A stretch of 64,000 nucleotides of DNA from Branchiostoma floridae (taxonomy: Eukaryota; Chordata; Leptocardii; Amphioxiformes; Branchiostomatidae). The DNA lies in the NCBI RefSeq assembly GCF_000003815.2, contig NC_049985.1:6587120-6651119 (forward strand), given 5' to 3'. A model generated the notes under the pieces. It saw only the letters and a program-made list of their open reading frames with translations, searched no databases and was not told the DNA's origin. Shown one piece after another: positions 32,160-43,399 of this stretch (positions within the stretch are counted from its first letter, which is position 1; each line of letters begins with the position of its first letter). Made by a program: the position numbers and the translations under genes.

Positions 32160-34130
32160 AAAATAAATTTACCAGCTTTCCACGGCAACGAAGGACGTAA
32201 AGTTCACCACTCAATACCCGTTAGTTAGCATTACTCGCTTGGCTACTAGATAACGGTGGTTTCACGTGAGTTCTATATTACTCACCGAGAACAGGTGGGA
32301 GCACAGAAAAACACCCCTCCAAATGCCAGGCAATCATTCCTTATTTCTCAGGGGTGCGGAAGTTCATTGCCACACGTTCCAAGCTGTATATTTCACACCA
32401 AGTTGCTAAGTCTTCCGGAAAGTAGAGAACAAAGCTCCGTTGGCCCCGTGGCTTAAGAGAAGTCAGTTCATCATTCGGTATAAGAATCTAATCTCGTTAA
32501 GTCCACCAAGAAGAATGTTTTTGGCACGACCTTCTTGGTGCTGAATGGATGAGAGCGCTGGTCTTCACTTAATGAAAGGGAATATTTCACCGCGCTGTGT
32601 GAAGGTATAATCCCTACAAGATGAGGGTACGGTTGGAACAATGGCGGTTCTGAGCGTGCCAGCTGCGAAACGCTGATTCCCGTGGCAAATCCGCCGACAC
32701 TTCGGACTAGTAGAGAAGTTGGTATCATGCGAACAGCTGTCAATGAGCGCTACTCTTTCCTTCACCCAGATAAACGCAACAATGTGCCGTTTTTTTCCCG
32801 TAATGTCGACTATCCCATCCAGCTGAAATATCCGTTACACAGACTTTCTCGTGACTTGACGCTTAACCAATTTCCTCACTTTATATGGGAGTCCATGATT
32901 TGCAATCCGCTGACATCAAAAGCCACCTGCTGAAAGCGTCACCTCGCCAGAGAGTACTAAAACTGTTCGATAGCGCCTTTCAAACCGCCGAGGGAGAGTC
33001 CTCCTTGTCAATGCGGCGCGATATTGATCCCTTCTCGGCGCTGTGGGCACGGCGTCGGCAGCCAGATCTGTCACGAGCTTCCTCCGTCACCAGAATGGCG
33101 CATTTATCATCCATTTTTACGCTCCTTTGGTTCTGTCTCGTCTCCATCCTTTTGTCAGAGTGCTAGTTGTGTCCTTGAGAGAGGTCTATCCGGGAGGCAG
33201 CCTTCACATCTCAGTGGCTGCGAGACTAATGGGTTGGAGATGGGATGTGAAAGTCGCGGGCTTGTGTCTCTGTGACGCACTCATTAAACACGGCGGCTCC
33301 CGCAGTAGACGCTCCCTCTGTATGATGTTCTCTTCCCAGCTAGACAGTCACCCTGAAAAACATGACATTGACAATACGATAAGAACATTGCAGTTCCATT
33401 ATCAACAGTAATGGAAATATCCCTAATTCCGTACGAGTGTGAAAGTAATCGTTGCGGCGTTTTGCATGATTGAGTACTAGTTCATGATAAGAACCTGTAA
33501 AAGTCGACTAAGTTAGCATCTTGAAAACTGCAAGTTATTAGCACACATGTATGTAAGCTTAACTTCGCAAGTCTGGATTAGTACCGATTCCACAGCTAAA
33601 GATCTAGAAAATCCTGTTAAATGTACGTCCATCACTGGCAGTAGTTAGCCATAGCCTTTAGCACAGAAAGGCAAGACTCGTCGTAAGCATTAACATGATT
33701 GGCAAAGATAGGAGCTAGCTGTCTTACTTTATCTAACCTATTACCACCTCTACGCGATCCAGCCTAGTTTTTTTTTTCTCTGGAGGAGCATTGGAGAAGG
33801 GCGGGTGAAAATGACCAATCTTAACCTGGACCACATTAATCGTGCGTTGACTGCTGCTCAAATAAAACACACACAGACGCTGCACTGAATAATTATTAGT
33901 TGGTTTTGTAAGTAAACCACATCAAAGATGGTTCATGTGGTAAACACAAGAAACTTTTGATAATTTAGATTCAACAGCTACGTGCATAAAATGTAGATTC
34001 GGGCACATGACTTTTTGAAAAATGGAAGTATAGACGAACTCCAAAGTGTATGTCAAATGAAGATACAGATCATTAACGTCCTCTTACAATGATAGGCTAA
34101 CCAACGGTGTGTATATGTGTGCGTCTTAAC
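32160..34130. other. Upstream flank of the NGL-like gene, no gene seen
   Basis: 32,900-33,320 is more GC-rich than its surroundings and could hold promoter or non-coding exon sequence. Its overlapping open frames start at GTG or overlap in several phases and have no recognisable domain. Confidence 0.4.
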
Positions 34131-34136
34131 TATGTA

Positions 34137-34173
34137 TTAATCTCCAGGAAAAATGGAGATTTAGTTTTGGGTG

Positions 34174-34228
<55 letters not shown>

Positions 34229-34373
34229 GTTTCCGGATTTTTATAGTCAGCACACTCACGAACCTCTGGATGGATTACGATGATATTTGGTATGTGGGTA
34301 GGCTGTGGGAAGACGAAGGTCAAAGTCAATTTTGGGCCCCCTGGTATGTGACTTTGGTACTGCCGCAGAAATT
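34137..34373 (+). repeat. Dispersed repeat with internal (CTGT)n microsatellite, copy 1
   Basis: TCTCCAGGAAAAATGGAGA, a CTGT tract (34170-34225), TCTGGATGGATTACGATGAT, ATTTGGTATGTGGGTAGG and TTGGTACTGCCGCAG occur in the same order as in the reverse complement of 48411-48612. Confidence 0.85.
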
Positions 34374-35351
34374 CCGTTTTTTAATCTTTTGACCTGGATG
34401 TGCTATGGTCTTGTTGGTGGTGAAACTTGGTGCAAACGGCAACACTATCCGTACGTGGGTGAGAATTCTTTCCCAGTGTTGGTCTCAGCTCAAACATATT
34501 GTAAGGGATTACATTCGTCATTTTAGACGGTGACTTAAAGTAACGAGCACGCCCGGGTGATGATGATGACTTATAAAGTCGGCGGGCCCTTGTGTGAGAC
34601 ATTTTCAGTCGTTTCAAGAACTCAACACACTTATCGAGAACGATAGGGGGACCGGTGTGCTTGGCGAAATATGCGCGAGTCGCAGCTAGACCGCACTGCA
34701 CTTTAGTCCCATCCTCATGCACTGCACTACCGGTACTTAAAAAGCATCATCCTTTACCTTAGTTGAGAATAGCTGCTTTACCTTGCTTCTTATAGGCTGC
34801 CCAGATTGATACTCACAGCTATATCCGGAGCTTCGCGCTTAGAGCCCCATGTTACTCTTGATCCATTCATTTCCCTCTCTATTTCAAAAGTACTCCAAAG
34901 TAATGGAAACCCTCCCCATTCCAGAATTTCCTATATATAGCCACCTGCATGCTGCCATTCTATCAGGGGCAAAACTTTAGAGTACCGGAGAAAATTCAAC
35001 CATCGATCAAGGAAAGTGGTAACCTTTTAGAATGGAGACAAAAATAGCAAAAAGTGCTGCGGTGAGTCAAGTAAACGTCAGCGGAGGCAAAGGGCCAACT
35101 GCCCTGAATGATCGCTTCCTGTTAAGTGGCGAATTCCACGGTGCGGCGAGACGGTTAAAAAACCGTTGGGCGTTTAAATTTCAAAATTTGACAAATCACC
35201 AAACAGACGGTCTTTCGGTGAGCGATCTCAGGTCGCCAAGGTCTTCCAATGATGAAATACCTTTATAACACATTTATGATCCTACAAGCTACTGGACATA
35301 GTGCTAAAGCTCAGGTACAATTACAGTGATATAAGAATGTAAACTATCTTA

Positions 35352-36232
35352 CGAGGGGTGATCAATAAGATCTCGGCCTAACCCAGAAATAATAAGCACA
35401 ACTCAAATTTTGAGGCACAACTTTATAGTATGAACCCTTTTATCAATATCCTCCAAATTACAAATCATTGGAGTCATTACTTTCCAGGCATTCGTTTTAT
35501 GCAAATTAGAAGGTAAGTGGCGAGAAAAAAGTGGTGTGAATTGTGATCAGACATGTGTGGGTCGAGTTCCCCATGCCGTAAATTAACAAAAGACATTGTC
35601 AAAATGTTTGACAATGATTCTCCTCCTATTTCAAGCAAAAAAATTGGGTGTCTGACTTCCAGCAGCGCAAGATTACCCGCCACATTTCAGGTCAGGTCAA
35701 TTGTCCACGATTTTTTCATTATCTCTTACCTAACATTACTGGGTGTCGCCTGCAACGTAATGATCACAATAATTTGAATTTTGGTACAGATTTATATAAG
35801 ACGTTATACTTGACATCTATGCTTCGAAATCTGAGCTGTGCTTATTATTTCTCCGCAAAACCGAGGACTTATTGATAATCCCACGTACTTGTATAAAATC
35901 TTATATAAATGTGTAACAAAATTCAAATTATTATGATCATTACGTTGCAGGCGACACCCAGTAACGTTAGGTAAGAGATAACGAAAAAAAAGTGGACAAT
36001 TGATCTGAAACCTGAGGTGTGCGGGTCAAATTGTCTGATCACACTTCACCCTTCTTTTTCTCGCCACTTACCTTCTAATTTGCATAAAACGAATGCCTGG
36101 AAAGTAATGACTCCAATGACTTGTAATTTGGAGGATATTGATAAAAGGCTTCATACTATAAAGTTGTGCCTCAAAATTTGAGTTGTGCTTATTATTTCTG
36201 GGATAGGCCGAGAACTTATTGATCACCCCTCG
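35352..36232. mobile_element. Mariner-type fold-back element, 881 bp, TA target
   Basis: Ends CGAGGGGTGATCAATAAG / CTTATTGATCACCCCTCG are flanked by TA on both sides. Pairing extends over most of the element (arms about 35352-35560 and 36025-36232, then 35695-35830 with 35885-36010). The left arm has about 100 nt lacking in the right. There a short frame (KDIVKMFDNDSPPISSKK, then IVHD) resembles the helix-turn-helix region of mariner transposases. Non-functional. Confidence 0.85.
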
Positions 36233-36332
36233 TACTACATGTACAGCGACTAACGTAGAGCAATATATGTATAGGTTTTACTTTTTCTCCCTTCTTAAGA
36301 CAGCTGTAAATATAAAGAGAGGTTGAGATTAT

Positions 36333-36929
36333 TACTGTAAATGCATTTAAGTTCGCGAGGATCTAATATCGTAGTCGTGGAAAAATGGAGTGTTCGCGGT
36401 GGTTTTCAATTCACGGGTTAGCGACATCAGGTGAAATCAAATCTATTTAAAGTACTTTACTGTAGTCACATACTGTAATGGAAAAGCCGGCCGCTCTACG
36501 AAGTGCTAGTCATAAACCACTCACTGGTTACTTGGCAAGGTTGCTACAAACGGATCCGGACAGAACAGTCCGCTTTTGATATCGACGGACGTGATCAACT
36601 ACCACTGATATAACGGTACCTACCCTCTGAATACGTAATACAGTACAACTTTTCTACGATGGTGTTACTAGTATTCAGCTGGTCTTGTGTAGAAAGGAAT
36701 GAATACGAACTACAAGAACCGTATCTTGCGTAAAGTATCCATGTATCTACACCGTAGCAAGTTCCTTAAACTTTTCATTACAACGTGCGAATGTATAGTA
36801 CATGTACGTCTGCGGGGAAGGGTGTCACAGGCGGCAAGCAGAAAACATAGAGAAAATGTTTGCGGTAGAGCGGTCACCGCTAAAACCACGCGTACGAACA
36901 TAAAACCACCGCGAAATGCATTAACAGTA
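36333..36929. mobile_element. MITE, TACTGTAAATGCA family (long or interrupted copy)
   Basis: Left TACTGTAAATGCATTTAAG and right TGCATTAACAGTA are inverted. GGTGGTTTTCAATTC pairs loosely with AAAACCACCGCG. Its 597-bp length against 165 bp for the 21463 copy implies an insertion in the middle. Confidence 0.7.
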
Positions 36930-37039
36930 TACTTATTGCTTGTCTAAGGTCTAGTATCCGGATAGCCATTGGGCAATAGGGATCAAAGTAGCATTGCAGT
37001 GTACGTGATAAAAGTACACGCGCATATATGTCTGTAACG

Positions 37040-37158
37040 CTGTATCTGTATCTGTATCTATATATCCGGTATAACCGCCCTTCAGCGTAACACACCAGCT
37101 TCGCAGCCACGCGGCGCGGCAGCAGCTGGTTATATTACACTGAACGATCCGCCACACC
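37040..37158 (-). repeat. Dispersed repeat, GTAATATAACCAGCTGCTGC family (second copy)
   Basis: Near-identical inverted match to 11324-11437 over about 110 nt. Confidence 0.8.
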
Positions 37159-37999
37159 TAACTTTTGCACATCTATCTGCAAGCAACTATCCAAAGAACA
37201 CGCCCCTACTGTGCTTGGTGATAACATATTCCACTCTACGATACTTCTTGGAAAATACGAATTTTTGAACACATCAATCCTAGGTTGGTAACTCTGGTAC
37301 TTGAAGGCATGACTGTTACTAAAAATTTAGTTCGTTTTTGAGCTGGTGTTAGGTACTTATCAGTCGGTATGTCCACCAGTTTATACATCAGTTTGTACAT
37401 CATGCTGACTTCGATAACCACCCTGATACTGATCGGTATACCTTGTGTCGTTATTAATCACTTTAGAGTGACATATCTGTGTCAAAGCCCTAAGCCAGTC
37501 TTGGAAACATGTGCTGATAATGCTGATAGTTGATCCCCTTATCCGATAATGAGATATCCGCCTAACATCCGCATGAGTTGTCTGGATAATCATCGTAATG
37601 GCATGGATTATGGTACATTGATTGTCCAAGTACTGCTGGCCGATACACCGACCATGCTGATACTACTACATGATAATGTACATGAACATTTTTCAAATAC
37701 GGTTTAAAATGCCCATGTGAATAGCTCTACCCTGCGTCATTTTATAAAGAGTCACATTGTAATGTGTTCCCTAAGGCTCGTGGATATAGCTACTCCAGTC
37801 TAGACATCTTAGCCGCGGCACAGTTGCTTTGATGTGAACTCCAACCCATCGGTCCGAAATTGATTCTTACTTCACCAAGCTAAAAGGTAAGCCCGGAGAG
37901 CTAATGCGCGATCACTCGTAGCGCGACTGCGTCATAGCAGGCGGACCAATTTGGCCCATCGACCGCCGAGGATCCTGTTAGAAGACGTGTGTTGGAAGC

Positions 38000-38530
38000 G
38001 CTGATAGCCATCGGTCTGAAGTAGCCGGGCTTAAGGTGCACTCTCACCGAACGTGGGGCACGCTTGCGGTATTGCTGGGTTCGAAAGATACTCAACGAAT
38101 TTAAAGAGATAAAGAACGATTTTTTTTTTACTTGTTCTGTATTTTGTCGTCTTCTGAATGATAAAAATCGGAGAAAATAACAAAACAGTGACGCAGTGAA
38201 CGAACCCCGCAATGCCGCAAGCGTGCCCCATGTCCGGTGTCAACAGTCACTAACAGTCAAGATGGCTCGGTGGTCATATACAGACTCTTAAGTGTTTATA
38301 ACGAAACTGTACATCAAGAACATACTCTGTTCGTCTTAGCTTGTGGAATAGCGAATGTATGTAAAAAAACATTCTGGATGCCCATTCCATCGGTCTGGAG
38401 TAGCTGGGCTTACGGTTACTAACAGTCAAGATGGCTCGGTGGACTTTTAAGAGTTTATAACGAAACAGTACATGTACATCAAGGACTGACTCTAGTTTCT
38501 AGTTGGACAGCAAATGAATGTTAAAAATGA
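38000..38530 (+). repeat. Tandem duplication, about 160-nt unit, first unit split by a MITE
   Basis: CATCGGTCTGAAGTAGCCGG at 38008 and CATCGGTCTGGAGTAGCTGG at 38389; ACTAACAGTCAAGATGGCTC at 38249 and again at 38418, both followed by TTTATAACGAAAC. The units are collinear once 38037-38246 is removed. Confidence 0.85.
38037..38246. mobile_element. MITE, GGGGCACGC terminal-repeat family
   Basis: ACGTGGGGCACGCTTGCGGT at the left and GCCGCAAGCGTGCCCCATGT at the right are inverted. Interior GATAAAGAACGATTTTTTTT and CAGTGAACGAACCCCGCA match the 8865-9104 element. Boundaries taken from the empty site at 38416. Confidence 0.85.
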
Positions 38531-38539
38531 AACCATTCC

Positions 38540-41500
38540 GAGTGTCCAAATATTGATGTTTTCGCTGTGACCGTGCAATATGATGATTTTAAGGTAATAG
38601 CGAACAACACTTACACTGTGCAATATTATCTATAGATGTAACATTCTGTGTCAGTCTGTTAATGTTCCCCTGCATGTTTGGGCAGTATGACGCACGTGAC
38701 CTGAGATATATGCATCTTTATTTCAACTATGAAATGAAGAAAGATTTTACTACTAAAACGTTCAAATAATTAAAACAATAATAGATTGATACTAACACCG
38801 TTCACTGCGACATTGGAATTATCTACTAAAGGCTAGCATGAAATACATCTATAACATTGACACGGCTCATACAGGCCTGCGTTTGCGTTTCGGCAACAAT
38901 ACCAAACATATATTGTACCCTGTACAATTGTCGATTGTACCCTGTACAATTCTCGTGCAATAAAGTTTTCACTGTACATACACGAGGAAAGTTGACCCAG
39001 CCCCCATGAGTTGGCCAGACGGGAATAGAAACTTACAGTGCCGAGGAAACCCCTTATACAGCCATAAAAGAGATTGGTCACCGGATTAAGTAAAGTTGTG
39101 GCTTAGAGTGCCATATTCGCAAATTATGATAATGTTCCTTTAACTGTCAGTGGATTTGTAACCGTTCATCGTAATGGTTTTTGAAACTCGTTATCATCTG
39201 CAGGGTATATAAAGGCGATTTACGTACGCCATTTCTGATGTGTGCTTTATCCAGAGCACCGTCTGTGTTCAAAACTGTAAGCCAAGCTATAATTCTGTAA
39301 CAGTCTCTTCATCCTAGTTCACCCCCTCTACCTATCTTTGCCGCTCTCTCAACATAAATCGACGATGAATCGAAGTTCTGGTCAGTTCTGCCTTTGTCAA
39401 TATACCAGCGAAACACTGTAATGTATTGATTTAGTTTCCTGTTTCTATAAGTACGAGCATCTTTTTCAATTGCATTCTCCAAGAATCCCTTCATTCCATC
39501 CCGTTTTAACCTGTCGTCTCAGACTAAGGTACATAGGATAAGATTATGACTTAGAGGAATCACAATACATCTTGCCTCAAGCACACATGTAACTGAATAT
39601 TATGTACAATTGGAAAGAACATGAATCAGTTAAACGACGACTGCTGTGGCAGTAGATGTGGATATAATAAATGATACCGGCAAGAAGGACCTGGGGTTAA
39701 CAAGGCGTTCGATGCAAGATGAATGGACTCGGAGAAAAATTAATATCTCCGGGTGCCGCACCTCTCATGTGAATAACGTCAATGTCAACCTTTGAAAGGT
39801 CTTTAAGGCGTGCACATCTATCTTTTCCACTCAGTGTCAACGGCTAAAGCCTTACGACGCATATATACTGCGAGAATTATGCTTTATTTACATCATCTAC
39901 CGCAAGTGAGGGGATTTGTCACTTTGGTATGGCAATGTGATGGCACTATATGTGCGTGGGAGCTAGAGGTTCCCTTATTTATGGATCCCAGGCTGTCTTC
40001 AGGGATAGAGTATGGCGTGGGAGAGCCAACTCACATCATGCGAGTGTGCAATGACGTACCTGCCGAATTTCACATCACATTGCCCACGTCATAGTAGGGC
40101 AGATTTACAGCTCCGTATTATCGGGACCGGAAGGATAATGGCATCGAGAGGTATTGACTGTACGAGCCAGGTGGGTGGGGACCCCTTAAGCGGCCACTCC
40201 CGGGTATATCCGCGCCCGGTTATAACTTGATTCTCCGGAAGAAAACAGCATTGTGCTCTCAGGCAACAGCGAGTAAACTTTATGGATGACTTCCGCGCGC
40301 TCATTGATTTCCCCCTGATTTCAGAAGAAAAAGAATTGCTTCTTCTTCTTCAGGGATGGTCAGATAGACCGAGATGGGTAAATAGGTTGTGTTGTACCCT
40401 AATAACTGTATGTAGAATTGACACTCGAGAAGTAGCCTTAGCTTGGCCGAAGTTGCAGAAGTGAAACTTGCTGGGTAGTTGTAAGAGTGATAATGATATC
40501 GGAAGCCATGAGTGTTGTTGCCAACATGGTTAGTGATTGCTGTGGCCTTAGGTCAAACCCTGGCAATGGGAGCATGGCGCTGAGACATGGCAGCTTAACA
40601 GTTGCGAATCGTGGGGAGTGATTGTCGACTCCTTTCTTTTTTTACACGTTGGGACACTGAAAGCTGAGAACCTAAACACAGTCACTCTATAATTACGTAA
40701 TCGATCACCCTTCAACCGAGACCGAGACCGGCTGCAAGGCACCTTTGACCAATTGCTGACGTCAAACTTCCGTTCAAGTCACGTGTCAAATGCTTCCGGT
40801 CATCTCAACTTGAAAAGGATCAAAGAACTGGTGGGAAAATTGTTAGTAAGCACTTAACTTAGTATAGTGTACATATCTTTACGATAACTTTATCTGCACT
40901 TACTTACGTTATCTGCAAGGATTATTAGAATATGTGCAGATGTTTTAAGCAGAAAGAAAACGTTTGTTACTGGCACCAAATGTCAAGTGTTTTAATTTAA
41001 CACCATGTCTTGCTACAATAAACGTCCACGTGGCTAACAGCAATCTACTAAAACTGGGATATCTCTATCAGAGGAGCGGGCGATAACATCAGTCAAACTG
41101 AACAATCTGAATGTTCGCTTAGAAGGAAACTATTAACAAGATCCATACATCACATTGTGAACTCATCAAACAGGCCGCAAAACTGACACAGTTCTTCCGT
41201 TTCTGTAAAATGTGGGTGCCCCCGTCCATATGATAAAAGAAAATAATCTTATCTATTTCTATCACACTGTTATGACCTGAATGGTTTTTGCCCGACGCAG
41301 TTTTCCATGTGCGATACTATCATGAAGATTAAGCTGTTTGGGGAGGCATGTAGGTCAACTGACCCGCCTTAATGCCCGGGTTAAGTAGATTGTGGGCCAT
41401 TTCTTTAGGAAGAGTGTAATAATCAGATCAAGCGCAATCAAGTTTTACGATGCGGTAATTGTGACAGTCAACCCGCAACCGTTACTATACTTAGTGATCA

Positions 41501-42080
41501 GAAATACTCGATCCTTCGGTCGTTCCTTTCTATATAATGTGCACGATTTGTACACACAGTATGTATGGATCACAGGAATGTGTATCATCCGAATTGGAGA
41601 CCAGATAAGATAAAAGACATCAAGATACTTCCAGCTCACATCTTGTCCTCGGTGGCGGCTGTTAAGGGGATTATTGAATCGTTGTACCCGTTAATAGGAC
41701 GCCTAGGGTAACTGGGTGAGATTCATAAGTGTATAGGCCTTGGGGTTTATGGTCCATTTGGGGTTTGGTCACTAATCACGGTGGATTATGTTACCAGTGA
41801 ATGTGATTATTAAGATCCAAACGGCCACTATTCGTTACCGGACTTGTAAGAAATATGGCTGGGCGGTATCCGTAGGAAATACTAGTTACATTACCTGTGG
41901 CAGTTTTGGGTCACGTTAACGATGACGTATGTGCTCAGACGGAATAACGTAGCGAGCCCGACTTTAGGGATACCCGGACACCACTTTGTCTTGCTAACCA
42001 AAACCAGCAACTTTGACACGGGAGACGGGACCTGGGAGGGGCAGGTGTGAGACTGAGGCATTGCTGCAGGGGTTACAACA
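38540..42080. other. Intergenic, no gene seen
   Basis: No supported gene. One CRE/E-box repeat copy lies at 40743-40791. Confidence 0.45.
40743..40791 (+). promoter_or_regulatory. Copy B of the CRE/E-box repeat
   Basis: TTTGACCAATTGCTGACGTC, then a 13-nt spacer, then GTCACGTGTC. Contains a perfect palindromic TGACGTCA and CACGTG. Confidence 0.65.
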
Positions 42081-42082
42081 TG

Positions 42083-43250
42083 GGAAGGACAGAAGAAGGG
42101 GGAGGGTTAGGTGCTGAGGCCGGGGAGAAGAAGTTTCTAAATAGGGATCAAGAGGGCATCGATGCACCCCATCGTGCCTTTTGATCTCTTTTGACCGCAA
42201 GCTAAAGGAATGGTTCTGACTATGACCCAAGTCCGGCAGTGCTCGAAATGCCCACTTTTTGCTTGGTGCAACTTAATTTTAAACCCAGGTAGCGCAGGGT
42301 GTAACCTGAAATTCTGCAATTGGAACACTGGGTTTTCCCCACCTATGTACATAAGCTTTTGTATTTATTTCTGAAGTAAAACATAGTAGTTAAGAGATAA
42401 TGGATAAGTAGCTGGTTTGCAACCTGAAATGTTGATGGCGCAACCTGGCTTTTGACTCAGGTTGCCACCTGGGCCACCTCACCCAAGGTAAAGGTGAAGT
42501 GTAGTATGCCACATTCATAAGGGTAGAAGAAGGGAGGGTCAGATGCTGAGGCCGGGGAGAAGAAGTTTCTAAATAGGGATCAAGAGGGCATCAATGTACC
42601 CCATCGTGTCTTTTGATCTCTTTTGACCGCCAGATAAAGGGATGGTTCTGACTATGACCCAAGCCCGGCAGTGCTCGAAATACCCACTAGCTTGCGCAAA
42701 TGCAAGCACATTTTGCTTGGCGCAAACCAGGTAGCGCATGGTGTAACCTGAAACTTTGCAGTTGGAACACCGCTTTTCCCCCACCTATGTGCATAAGCTC
42801 TTATTTTTATTTCTTGATAAAATAAAACATCAGTAGTTACATGTACCTGGAAGAAAGGATAGTGGATAAGTATGTGGTTTGCAAACTGAAATGTTGATGG
42901 CCGACCTGGCTGAAAAAAAGTATTTCGAGCACTACCCATCATCATCATCATTTATCTATTTATTTTACCAGGGTAATTGATATCACACTCATGCTACAAC
43001 CTGCTTTTCAGGTGTCCCTGGACACATACATAAACCCAAAGGCAAGGTGAAGTGTTGTGTGCTACATTCATAAGGGTATAAGAATTGAGGGTCAGATGCC
43101 GAGGCCGTACAGAAGAAGTTTCTAAATAGGTATCAAGAGGGCATCTATGCACCCCATCGCGTCTTTTGACCGCCAGCAGATAAAGGAATGGTTCTGACTA
43201 TGACCCTAGGCCAAGGGGAAGTGCTGTATGCTACATTTATGCTAAACCCA
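42083..43250 (+). repeat. Tandem duplication, three units of about 430-560 nt
   Basis: Units start near 42083, 42521 and 43074, each with GCTGAGGCC or GCCGAGGCC, AGAAGAAGTTTCTAAATAGG, CAAGAGGGCATC, CACCCCATCG or TACCCCATCG, and ATGGTTCTGACTATGACCC. Units 1 and 2 share a second half with TAACCTGAAA and CCTATGTNCATAAGCT. The third is truncated. No protein frame is conserved between units. Confidence 0.85.
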
Positions 43251-43324
43251 CCCACACCAGACAAACCACAACTCTTTTTAATTACATTTACAGAGAAAGC
43301 AGTATGTTGTAGCAGTATTGCATG

Positions 43325-43395
43325 TTCTTAGTATGACCTGCCCGGGCTTGAACCCCCGACCTCCCAAATGCAAGGCGAACACTCTACAAACTTCA
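43325..43395 (-). mobile_element. tRNA-derived SINE fragment, minus strand
   Basis: On the minus strand, AGTGTTCGCCTTGCATTTGG, then GAGGTCGGGGGTTCAAGCCC (B-box). This is the anticodon-to-T-arm half of a tRNA-like head; the A-box half is degraded. Confidence 0.6.
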
Positions 43396-43399
43396 AGCA

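Noticed and set aside
33043-33411. 122-codon frame upstream of the NGL-like gene
   Set aside because: GTG start in GC-richer sequence with overlapping open frames. No domain or splice context.
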